The notes below the pieces were generated by a model. The model was not told the origin of the DNA. It did no database searches and saw nothing but the letters and a program-made list of their open reading frames with translations. Below, one piece after another: positions 7,494 through 14,939 of a stretch of 41,219 bases of DNA. The position numbers and the translations under genes are program-made. The DNA is from Cellulosilyticum sp. (GTDB lineage Bacteria; Bacillota; Clostridia; Lachnospirales; Cellulosilyticaceae): contig SVDC01000007.1 of NCBI GenBank assembly GCA_015058045.1, positions 23,543 through 64,761 of the forward strand. Reading direction: 5' to 3'. Position 1 is the first letter of the stretch. Each line of letters opens with the position of its first letter.

Positions 7494-8363
7494 ATCCTAC
7501 GTTATCTTACTTTTCTCATTCGATGCAGTCGAAAACACCTACATTTCTTTTCATCGCCTTCTTTGGACAAGGCTAAACTTCTTGCTGAAAACAATTTATC
7601 TTTCTTAGCAGGTATTCATTATATGGATTGCAAGGAATACACGGATGCCTCCATATGTTTTGAAAAAGCAAAAGCCTACAAACATCTTATTATTGCTTAT
7701 GCTAAACAAGGATGTTACAGTAAAGCCCTTGACCTTGCAGATGAAAAAGGATTTTATGAACTCGGTGCAAAAATTGCTTCAAATATTCAGGACTTTAGAC
7801 AATCCGCTTACTTTTATAGTTTCTTTAAACCCAGTCATGCTGCAAAACTTTACCGTGATTTAGGTTGCTATTATGAAGCAGGCTACTGCTACCTAACACT
7901 TTATGATGCCTTAAATGCCATTGATATGTTTCGTCGTTGCACCCATAAAGCAAAACGCACTCGTGGACTTAAAGAGGTATCTGACTATGCTCTTGTTTTA
8001 TATTTTAAGAAAGATTATTGGACTGCCTTCCGCATATTTATTGCTTTAGATGACTTTTACTCCGCCCTTGAGTGTGCCTATAAACTAAAAGAAACACAGC
8101 TTATTGACTCCTGCAAGTTTCTCATTGGCTATGAGGAAGCCGTTAAACAACATTATCAATTTGCAGCTGAATGTCTAGAACCCTTAGCCCCTGAAAAAGC
8201 GCTTTGTTTTTATGCTAAAGCTGGTGACTATGAATCTCAAGTTAGGCTTCTTTTAGAAACAGGAAACTATCAACGTGCCATTCAAGTTTGTTTCCTGCAT
8301 AATAATCTTAATAAAGCCTATGAAATTGCTTCTATTTACAACCCAGAACTTTTAAGTTCTTAG
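7494..8363 (+). CDS. TPR-like helical repeat protein with a probable non-ATG start
   Basis: I do not recognise a named family. The product is all-helical and rich in tyrosine, alanine and cysteine, with repeated units of TPR/SEL1-like spacing such as YTDASICFEKAKAYKHLIIAYAK, YEAGYCYLTLYDALNAIDMF and APEKALCFYAKAGDYESQ, suggesting a solenoid scaffold for protein interaction. No signal peptide is evident. The first canonical start in frame is TTG at 7563, with no ribosome binding site. A consensus AGGAGG (7481-7486) lies 7 nt before an in-frame ATC at 7494, from which 23 extra codons are open; I use that position but the start is uncertain. It is a single-gene unit divergent from recU, with its own promoter, ending at the bidirectional terminator at 8401-8474. 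Confidence 0.6.
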   Translation: MLRYLTFLIRCSRKHLHFFSSPSLDKAKLLAENNLSFLAGIHYMDCKEYTDASICFEKAKAYKHLIIAYAKQGCYSKALDLADEKGFYELGAKIASNIQDFRQSAYFYSFFKPSHAAKLYRDLGCYYEAGYCYLTLYDALNAIDMFRRCTHKAKRTRGLKEVSDYALVLYFKKDYWTAFRIFIALDDFYSALECAYKLKETQLIDSCKFLIGYEEAVKQHYQFAAECLEPLAPEKALCFYAKAGDYESQVRLLLETGNYQRAIQVCFLHNNLNKAYEIASIYNPELLSS

Positions 8364-8400
8364 CTTCAAAGTTCTATTTCTATCTTCATATTTTAAATCA

Positions 8401-8474
8401 TAAAAGACTTCATTCTCAGTCCATTTTACGCCAAATTTACTTGGTGTAATATCCTTTATGAATGAAGTCTTTTA
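8401..8474. terminator. Bidirectional terminator between the TPR-like gene and the pseudouridine synthase gene
   Basis: A 15-bp inverted repeat (8401-8415 with 8460-8474) encloses a second small hairpin (CGCCAA/TTGGTG). T-rich sequence follows the stem on both strands. It lies between two convergent stop codons, 8363 on the plus strand and 8477 on the minus strand. Confidence 0.7.
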
Positions 8475-8476
8475 AA

Positions 8477-9445
8477 TTATATAATATGCTCACCTGCACA
8501 AATTTCTGAATATATTCTTGGAGCAGGTACAGTAAATACGCGGTCTTGTAAATAAACCAATGGTTCTTTACAAAGCTCAAATTTCACTTTATACGCACAT
8601 AAAATTTGATATTTTAAACCATATTTTTGCTCAAAATATTGATTTTCTAGTGCATCACCATACTTAGGATCTCCAATGATTGGATGTCCAATTTGGCTTA
8701 GATGTGCACGAATTTGATGTGTTTTTCCCGTTACCAGTTGCACTTCTACCAAGGTATAACGTCCATTTGTTTTTAATGGTAAAAGTCTTGTTTCTACAGG
8801 CTTAGCGCCCTCTACATATTCATTTGTAATACTTACCTCATTTTTACCTTCACACCTTTTATGATAGCCTTTTAAAATCATTGGTGCTGTAACACGTCCT
8901 AAAACAATACACATATAATACTTAGATATTTCTTTCGTTTGAAGCATACTGCTTAAACTTTGCAACGATGGAATATTCTTACCAATTAATACAATCCCAG
9001 CTGTATTACGGTCTAAACGGTTACAAGGTGCTGGTGTAAACCCTTTACTTACCTTTGGATCATAACTTCCATTTTCTTTTAAGTAATATAATACTTCATC
9101 AGCTAATGAATGACCATCTGCTGTATCTTTTTGTGTTAAAAGCCCCATTGGTTTATTTACAATTAAAAGATTATCATCTTCATAGACCTTTTCAAAATGA
9201 ATCGCTACTTTTTTAATATCTTTTTCTGATTCAAGAGTTGCCATTTGCTCTTCTCTAAAGAAAAGTTTAATCACATCTCCCTCAGTTAAAATTTCACTGC
9301 CTTTTGGCTTTTTACCATTATATTTAATCTTGTTGGTACGCATACCTTTATAGATTAAGCTTTTAGGACACTGATTTAAATATTTTAATAAAAATTTATC
9401 TAATCTTTGATTTGCTTCTAAAGCTGTAATTTCAATCTGTCTCAT
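8477..9445 (-). CDS. RluA-family 23S rRNA/tRNA pseudouridine synthase
   Basis: Converts specific uridines in structured RNA to pseudouridine. The 322-residue protein has an N-terminal S4 RNA-binding domain (about residues 1-65) and a catalytic domain with YEDDNLLIVNKPMG near 88-101. The active-site motif is CNRLDRNTAG (about 141-150), with the catalytic aspartate at about 145; the family more often has HRLD, so Asn replaces His next to the essential RLD. The later TGKTHQIRAHL and HPIIGDPKYG are typical. Which site it modifies (RluC/RluD-type) cannot be decided from sequence. It lies 11 nt downstream of the two-TM gene and is probably cotranscribed with it. The start has only a weak GGTGA signal. 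Confidence 0.92.
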   Translation of the reverse strand: MRQIEITALEANQRLDKFLLKYLNQCPKSLIYKGMRTNKIKYNGKKPKGSEILTEGDVIKLFFREEQMATLESEKDIKKVAIHFEKVYEDDNLLIVNKPMGLLTQKDTADGHSLADEVLYYLKENGSYDPKVSKGFTPAPCNRLDRNTAGIVLIGKNIPSLQSLSSMLQTKEISKYYMCIVLGRVTAPMILKGYHKRCEGKNEVSITNEYVEGAKPVETRLLPLKTNGRYTLVEVQLVTGKTHQIRAHLSQIGHPIIGDPKYGDALENQYFEQKYGLKYQILCAYKVKFELCKEPLVYLQDRVFTVPAPRIYSEICAGEHII

Positions 9446-9456
9446 TCTTTCACCAC

Positions 9457-10077
9457 TTACATTAATATCTCACTAGCCTTATTAGAATATGCTTCTAAAG
9501 TATCTTCTATTGGAGACTTTTCACTTTCAGCTTGGTGACTCTTCTTTTCTTCTACATCCAGCTGACGACTAGTCGTTATCTCCTTCTCTATTCGTTTCTT
9601 ATGATGATCCATTTGCTTGCTATCTGAAGCCACTAAAAAACACAGATCTTTTGAACTTATACCTCTTGCACCTAGTACTTCTTCCACGTGTGTACGGTAC
9701 TTTTCTACTTGTTCTTTAGTATATGCAATAAAATAGATTCGTTTAGCGGTGACAATCATATGCTCAAAATAGGCTGTTCCTTGTAAACAAGGTATAATAC
9801 TACTGTGATAAATATGATAGTTACCTTGCATGCTTTCAAGCAACTTAGCTCTTTCTTCATCTCCATCTTTATAACGATTAAAGCTAATGAAACGTGTAAT
9901 AAATAAAGAAGCGACAATTGCCAATAAACATGCCATGACTGTAAATAAATTTGATCTCGTCCCCGTTAAGCATAAGCCTGTTATAAAAATACCTAGCACT
10001 AAGATGGTCCAAATCATGCTCTGTATTAAATATTTTTTCTTTTGCTTCCCAATATAATTCTTTTCCTGTAAAATCAT
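9457..10077 (-). CDS. Unrecognised protein with two N-terminal membrane helices
   Basis: A 206-residue protein with two predicted transmembrane helices (about residues 20-37 and 42-62), separated by only a few residues, so both termini are probably cytoplasmic. The remainder is a soluble domain with YHIYHSSIIPCLQGTAYFEHMIV and RIYFIAYTKEQVEKY, suggesting an alpha/beta fold, and a charged, low-complexity C-terminal tail (about 150-206). I do not recognise a family. AGGTGA lies 4 nt upstream of the ATG. It is upstream of the pseudouridine synthase gene in one operon, with a putative extended -10 promoter at 10134-10142. Confidence 0.75.
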   Translation of the reverse strand: MILQEKNYIGKQKKKYLIQSMIWTILVLGIFITGLCLTGTRSNLFTVMACLLAIVASLFITRFISFNRYKDGDEERAKLLESMQGNYHIYHSSIIPCLQGTAYFEHMIVTAKRIYFIAYTKEQVEKYRTHVEEVLGARGISSKDLCFLVASDSKQMDHHKKRIEKEITTSRQLDVEEKKSHQAESEKSPIEDTLEAYSNKASEILM

Positions 10078-10133
10078 GAGCTCACCTATTCCGTATCCAT
10101 CATTTTTTACTGAATATATCTAACATACCTATG

Positions 10134-10142
10134 ATTATAACA
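10134..10142 (-). promoter_or_regulatory. Extended -10 promoter for the two-TM gene and the pseudouridine synthase gene
   Basis: On the minus strand this reads TGTTATAAT, an extended -10 (TGn) with a perfect TATAAT. The -35 region is poor. It lies about 57 nt upstream of the ATG at 10077 and just after the M16 peptidase terminator. Confidence 0.55.
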
Positions 10143-10183
10143 AAAACTTTTGTTTTCGTATACTCTTTCTATAGGAATCGACA

Positions 10184-10249
10184 AAAAAGTCCCTAGGTAC
10201 TTAGCAGGTCTTTTAAAATTGAAACTTGCTATAGTCTTTGGGACTTTTT
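10184..10249 (-). terminator. Compound terminator after the M16 peptidase gene
   Basis: Outer 10-bp stem (10184-10193 with 10240-10249) around a second hairpin (10203-10209 with 10224-10230). On the minus strand the outer stem is followed by TTTTTTG, as expected for an intrinsic terminator. The nesting is more elaborate than usual, so a regulated leader for the next gene cannot be excluded. Confidence 0.65.
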
Positions 10250-10272
10250 CTTATAATATGCGTCTACTTTTA

Positions 10273-13173
10273 TTATACAGTTGTTTTTTCAGCAAATGGC
10301 GTATTAGCTTGCTCAATAGCTTGGGCATTACCAAATACACAATATTGATTTTGATCTAGACAGGCTTTAATCATTGGCGCAAAACTTCTTAGAACTTCTG
10401 TTGTTGTTGCAAATAGCTCATCTCTAGATTTTTGTAAATCTTCTTTTTGAATATCCATTAAATAATAAATTTGAGCTGTTTTTCCTTCAGATGCTGGTGT
10501 AAATGGGAAGTCTAATTGACTAATCGTTCCAATGAGATATTGTAAATTCTCACGTTCTGAAAGCTCTAGGTTTTCTACATACTCTGCTACTTCTTTATAA
10601 ATAGCTAAAGTCTGGTCTAAGTTAGGGTCACGATAAGAAACAAAGAACATGTTACCACTTTTTCTAAAGTCGCAGAAACAACCATATGCTCCATTTTGAA
10701 CACGTACTCTAGTCCATAGGTATCCCATAGAAAGAATACTCTTAAGCATTTGAAGTCCACCATGATAAGTGTAACCTAATGCTTTAAAGTTATATCCTGT
10801 TGCCACATAATTGACATTACTTGGATAAACAAGCGCTTCTTGTTCTTTACTCATTTCAAATGTCTTTGTAATGTTTTCAATCTCTGCTTGTGGAATTTGG
10901 TGTATTTCATCTTGGATTTTTTGAATGACACCTTCTACTTCCTCTTCATCCACAGTTAAACCTACTACTATACGATTACGATTTGCTAAAAAGGCATAAG
11001 CTTCTTGTAAGGTAGTTACAGTCTCATCTTTTACTTTTTCCCAGTTCTTTTCAATATCACATACAAAGTGATAGAAAGTTAAACCTCTCGCTTCTTCTTC
11101 AAACTCCTCCGCTCCTGAGAAATGTGCTAATAATCTAGCATAAGCAATACGGTGTCCATCCCCACTAATACTAGATTCCATAAGCGCTTTCATTTCACGG
11201 ATAATTTCTAATAAACGGTCTGTTTTTGTAAATAAAGTGTTCATCAGCACTTCACGCATGAGTTTTACTTGCTCAGCTACTTCACTTAATAACGCCTTAG
11301 AATGAATAGAGAAGATTGGTAAATATTTTTCGTCCTTTTTTGTATTATTTAAGGCTTGAATTTGATAACTCATACTACCAATATGCTCATCCATATAACT
11401 TGAAAGTTCTTCATAACTAAAATGCTTTGTATCTAATTTACCAAGCATCCCCACAATCATACCAAGGTATGGTACATATTTTTTCTCAATGCCATCTAAC
11501 TTAATGTGCCAGTTAATATAAGCAATTTTATTCGTAAAGACTGGTGTAATGACAAACTCATTTCCTTCTATCTTACGACTTGTGAATGTAGGATATTTTG
11601 CTTCTCTTCTTAAGTCTTCACGTTTTAATAATGGGATACATGAAACTGTTTCCGGAGTATCTTGTTTTTCTTGAAAAGCATTAAAGGCTTTTGTTTCTTC
11701 TATTAATTTTTGAAGTTCTGCTTCACTTAAACTTGCCTTATAGTCTGCTAGTTTTTTAATAACTGCTTCTTCACTTTCCTTTTCAAGTCCTACTTTTGGA
11801 TAAAGTGCTACTTTGCTTCCATGTGTATTATCAATAAGATAAGTTTGAATTAAATTTTTATAGTAATCGGCACTTTCTGCTTTTACAGCTTCTAAAGTTG
11901 CTTCATACTCTAAATAAATAAATGGTGATGCATCATGAACCCAACTTTTCATGGCTGCTAAAGCATAGAATAAGCCTTTTGAATAACCACTGGCATCGCT
12001 TTCGCGCATTTCAAATTCCTTAACTTGTAAAGCCCCTTTTAATAAATGCTCTGGTAAACCTTCTTTAGCATACTTGCCTAAAATTTCATCAACTAACTCA
12101 TAGAAACGTGCTTCTTTTTCTGGTTGTACATTTTTAGCGACAATACTAAACACCGGTTGTTTTAAATGCGTTTGGAATGCCCCATAAACATCTTCTCCAA
12201 TACCTTCTGCAATGAGTGCTTTCTTTAATGGTGAAGCTGGTGTATCTAATAAAACATATTCTAATATAGACATGCCAAGCATCGTCTTACGATTAATCAC
12301 TTCATCTACAACAAAATTATAAGATAAGAAAAGTCCATTCTCTTTTCCTTCTGTTGCTGAATAATAACCCTTATGGTTAAGTACCTCTTTAAATGGTGCT
12401 TGTTTTTCAATATGGCTATCAATATCTAAATAGTCAAACTGAGAAAGGTATGCTTCATCTATATAAGCTAATGTTGCTTTAGGATCCATATCTCCATACA
12501 AACAAATATAAGCATTGGATGGGTGGTAGAACTTTTTATGGAAGTTAATAAAATTCTCATAGCTTAATGATGGAATATCCTTAGGTGCACCACCTGACTC
12601 ATTAACATAAGTTGTATCAGGGAACAAAGTTTCTTTAATGAGTCTAAAACCAATTTCTTCTGGTGAAGAAAAGGCACCTTTCATTTCATTATAAACAACC
12701 CCTTTATACTCAATAGGATCTTCTGGATTTTCAAGATGATAACGCCATCCCTCTTGCATCATAATTTCTTTTTGTTTATAGATATTAGGGAAAAAGACAG
12801 CATTTAAATATACATCCATCAAATTATGGAAGTCTTTATCATTTTGACTTGAAATTGGATAAAGTGTTTTATCTGGATAAGTCATAGCATTTAAATAAGT
12901 ATTTAATGAACCTTTTGCTAGCTCCACAAAAGGATCTTTTAATGGATATTTCTTTGAACCACATAAAACAGAGTGCTCGATAATATGGGCTACCCCTGTA
13001 CTATCTGAAGGGGGTGTACGAAAACCAATGCAAAAGCTTTTATGTGAGTCTTGATTAGACATTAATAAAATTTTTGCTTTAGTACGCTCATGTATATAGA
13101 TAACTGCCTCACTATCAATTTCTTTTATATATTTAGCTTCTTGTAGTAAATAGTTTTTGATTGGATAAGCCAC
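10273..13173 (-). CDS. M16C (presequence protease-type) zinc metallopeptidase
   Basis: A 966-residue insulinase-family peptidase of the PreP/M16C type: four homologous units in one chain enclosing a chamber that degrades peptides. The inverted zinc motif HIIEH is at residues 63-67, followed by CGSKKYPLKDPF and NEMKGAFS (Glu163 being the likely third zinc ligand), and TYPDKTLYPISS. There is no signal peptide, so a cytoplasmic role in peptide turnover is most likely. The start is GTG at 13173 with AGGAGG 7 nt upstream, and a strong sigma-A promoter is at 13229-13257. It forms a single-gene unit with its own terminator. The length and motifs are typical of the family, with no sign of truncation. 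Confidence 0.93.
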   Translation of the reverse strand: MAYPIKNYLLQEAKYIKEIDSEAVIYIHERTKAKILLMSNQDSHKSFCIGFRTPPSDSTGVAHIIEHSVLCGSKKYPLKDPFVELAKGSLNTYLNAMTYPDKTLYPISSQNDKDFHNLMDVYLNAVFFPNIYKQKEIMMQEGWRYHLENPEDPIEYKGVVYNEMKGAFSSPEEIGFRLIKETLFPDTTYVNESGGAPKDIPSLSYENFINFHKKFYHPSNAYICLYGDMDPKATLAYIDEAYLSQFDYLDIDSHIEKQAPFKEVLNHKGYYSATEGKENGLFLSYNFVVDEVINRKTMLGMSILEYVLLDTPASPLKKALIAEGIGEDVYGAFQTHLKQPVFSIVAKNVQPEKEARFYELVDEILGKYAKEGLPEHLLKGALQVKEFEMRESDASGYSKGLFYALAAMKSWVHDASPFIYLEYEATLEAVKAESADYYKNLIQTYLIDNTHGSKVALYPKVGLEKESEEAVIKKLADYKASLSEAELQKLIEETKAFNAFQEKQDTPETVSCIPLLKREDLRREAKYPTFTSRKIEGNEFVITPVFTNKIAYINWHIKLDGIEKKYVPYLGMIVGMLGKLDTKHFSYEELSSYMDEHIGSMSYQIQALNNTKKDEKYLPIFSIHSKALLSEVAEQVKLMREVLMNTLFTKTDRLLEIIREMKALMESSISGDGHRIAYARLLAHFSGAEEFEEEARGLTFYHFVCDIEKNWEKVKDETVTTLQEAYAFLANRNRIVVGLTVDEEEVEGVIQKIQDEIHQIPQAEIENITKTFEMSKEQEALVYPSNVNYVATGYNFKALGYTYHGGLQMLKSILSMGYLWTRVRVQNGAYGCFCDFRKSGNMFFVSYRDPNLDQTLAIYKEVAEYVENLELSERENLQYLIGTISQLDFPFTPASEGKTAQIYYLMDIQKEDLQKSRDELFATTTEVLRSFAPMIKACLDQNQYCVFGNAQAIEQANTPFAEKTTV

Positions 13174-13228
13174 TGCTTTCCCTCCTATTTTTATTTAATA
13201 TAAATTCACATTCGTATACAACATTATA

Positions 13229-13257
13229 ATTATAATCTTTGATACAATATTTGTCTA
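13229..13257 (-). promoter_or_regulatory. Sigma-A promoter for the M16 peptidase gene
   Basis: On the minus strand: TAGACA (13252-13257; 5 of 6 to consensus), a 17-nt spacer and TATAAT (13229-13234; perfect). Transcription would start near 13222, giving a leader of about 50 nt to the GTG start. Confidence 0.8.
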
Positions 13258-13306
13258 TGCTTCATCCTTTTAAGCCTTTTACTATTAGTATGCTTATAAA
13301 AATAAA

Positions 13307-13334
13307 AAAAATAACACCTTATGGTGTTATTTTT
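13307..13334 (-). terminator. Terminator after the DivIVA-like gene
   Basis: A 12-bp inverted repeat (13307-13318 with 13323-13334) with a 4-nt loop; on the minus strand it is followed by a long T tract. It overlaps the stop codon by two bases and closes the recG-rsmD-coaD group. Confidence 0.85.
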
Positions 13335-13875
13335 ATTCTTCTCTTTGCTCTAGCTGAGCACTCATTTCTTTTAACTCTTGTCTATTATCATACACCTCTC
13401 GAAGAAGATCTGTAATATAACCTTCAAAATCTTGTACTTCATGATGAATAGAATCTAATGTGAATTTCAAACGCTCTTCTACATCCTTGCAAGTATCTTG
13501 AGCATAATCTACTGCCCCCATATGCATTTGCTTAGCATCTTCTTTTGCTGTCGCAATAATATTTTCTGCTCGCTCTTTTGCATACTCCGTAATTTGATCT
13601 CTTTCAATCATCATTTGCATTTGCTCACGGGCTTCTTCTAAAATGACACGTGCTTCATTCTTTGCTTCTTCAATAATTTTTGTTCTTTCTTCTACAATCC
13701 ATACGGAATGTTGCACTTCTGTTGGTAACTTTAAGCGGATATCACTAATTATACCAATCATTTCATCTTTATTAACGGCAACTTTTCCAGATAAAAAGTT
13801 CGGTTTTCCTTCTTCAATTAAATCTTCTAATTGATCTAACAAAATTGAAATTTCTCCACACCTTGCATCTTCCAC
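13333..13875 (-). CDS. Coiled-coil protein, DivIVA/ATPase-subunit-H-like
   Basis: A 180-residue acidic protein that is almost entirely helical, with long heptad stretches from about residue 60 onward (ERTKIIEEAKNEARVILEEARE, then YAKERAENIIATAKEDAKQ) and a coiled C-terminus. Clostridial genomes often label such genes DivIVA-like or 'V-type ATPase subunit H', but there is no V-ATPase cluster here and no clear DivIVA lipid-binding N-terminus, so the role is unknown; scaffold or cell-division accessory function is a guess. The start is GTG with GGAGGG 9 nt upstream. It follows coaD by 5 nt, so it is cotranscribed, and a terminator overlaps its end. Confidence 0.8.
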   Translation of the reverse strand: MEDARCGEISILLDQLEDLIEEGKPNFLSGKVAVNKDEMIGIISDIRLKLPTEVQHSVWIVEERTKIIEEAKNEARVILEEAREQMQMMIERDQITEYAKERAENIIATAKEDAKQMHMGAVDYAQDTCKDVEERLKFTLDSIHHEVQDFEGYITDLLREVYDNRQELKEMSAQLEQREE

Positions 13876-13880
13876 GTTAC

Positions 13881-14366
13881 TTATCCCTCCACCTGAATAT
13901 TTTTAATGCGTTTAAAGGCTGCCTCTGGTATCATCCATTCGTATTCCCCTTTAAAATAAACTAATTCTCTTACACTACTTGAGCTTATATAAGCATACTG
14001 TGGTGCTGTGATTAGGAATATGGTTTCTAAATTAGAATTAAGCTGCTTATTAATTTGAGCCATATTTTGCTCCATTTCAAAATCGGCTATTGTTCGAAGC
14101 CCTCTAATAATCACATCTGCTTCTTTTAATCTTGCATAATCTACTAATAATCCTGTAAAGTTATCTACCTCTACATTTGAAAGGTGAGCTGTTGCTTCTT
14201 CTAAAACTGCCACTCTATCAGGAATGCTTAATAACCCTTTTGTTTTATTTGGATTGACAAGAACAGCAATAATTAAATGATCTACTAATTTAGCGGCTCT
14301 TTCAATTAAATCAAGATGTCCTTTAGTCATTGGATCAAAGCTCCCTGGATAAATACCTACTCTCAC
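13881..14366 (-). CDS. coaD: Phosphopantetheine adenylyltransferase
   Basis: Transfers AMP from ATP to 4'-phosphopantetheine to give dephospho-CoA, the penultimate step of coenzyme A synthesis, in the cytoplasm. The 161 residues match the family length. The nucleotidyltransferase motif GSFDPMTKGH is at about 8-17, RGLRTIADFE and NKQLN follow, and the C-terminal ISSSSVRE is present. The start is GTG with GGGG upstream. It is 2 nt downstream of rsmD, the common rsmD-coaD pairing in Firmicutes. Confidence 0.97.
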   Translation of the reverse strand: MRVGIYPGSFDPMTKGHLDLIERAAKLVDHLIIAVLVNPNKTKGLLSIPDRVAVLEEATAHLSNVEVDNFTGLLVDYARLKEADVIIRGLRTIADFEMEQNMAQINKQLNSNLETIFLITAPQYAYISSSSVRELVYFKGEYEWMIPEAAFKRIKNIQVEG

Positions 14367-14368
14367 GT

Positions 14369-14917
14369 CTACCCCTTCTTTATAAAACTTAATGTTGTCG
14401 TTTTATATTGTTTTTCTTTCCATAATACCAAATTTTGAGGCAACTTTACAATAGTCTTTGAACTTCTTTCTAAAATGATATACCCTTCCTCATTTAAAAG
14501 TCCGTTTTCTTCAATCGCCTCTATGATTTGATCAATCCCCTCTAAAGCATAAGGTGGATCCATAAAAATAATGTCAAAACGTTCTTTTTTACTGCCTAAA
14601 CGTTTAACTGCTTCCATAACATTCATTCCCATAACTGTTGCATTTGCTACAAGTCTTGTTTTTTCTAAGTTGCCTCTTATACAAGCTAATGCTTTATCAC
14701 CTTGATCGACAAATACAGCATGCTCAGCCCCACGGCTTAAACTTTCTATACCAATGCCACCACTTCCACTAAATAAGTCTAAAAAGCGGCACTCCGGTAA
14801 ATCAAAAGCAATCATATTAAAAAGTGTTTCTTTAATACGATCAGTCGTTGGTCTTGTTTCCATTCCTTCTGGTGCCATTAATTGTGTCCCTCGACACTTT
14901 CCACTAATTACTCTCAA
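14369..14917 (-). CDS. rsmD: 16S rRNA (guanine(966)-N2)-methyltransferase RsmD
   Basis: S-adenosylmethionine-dependent methyltransferase that modifies G966 (E. coli numbering) of 16S rRNA. The product has the RVISGKCRG start, RPTTDRIKETLFN, the SAM-binding FLDLFSGSGGIGIESLSRGA and the catalytic DPPY motif. The frame opens at 14968, but that overlaps the recG end without a ribosome binding site. GGAGGA lies 6 nt before a TTG at 14917, which gives a 182-residue protein starting at the conserved RVISGK; I prefer this start. Confidence 0.95.
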   Translation of the reverse strand: MRVISGKCRGTQLMAPEGMETRPTTDRIKETLFNMIAFDLPECRFLDLFSGSGGIGIESLSRGAEHAVFVDQGDKALACIRGNLEKTRLVANATVMGMNVMEAVKRLGSKKERFDIIFMDPPYALEGIDQIIEAIEENGLLNEEGYIILERSSKTIVKLPQNLVLWKEKQYKTTTLSFIKKG

Positions 14918-14939
14918 CGTCTTTCCTCCCGTTTTACTC

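Noticed and set aside
7490..7576. A 28-codon leader peptide starting at TTG 7490 ahead of the TPR-like gene
   Set aside because: The frame opens only 3 nt after the AGGAGG, too close for normal initiation, and the peptide has no amino-acid run typical of attenuator leaders.
10150..10359. Plus-strand open frame over the M16 gene end and its terminator
   Set aside because: It runs through the terminator hairpin and overlaps the real gene in antisense; no ribosome binding site or recognisable product.
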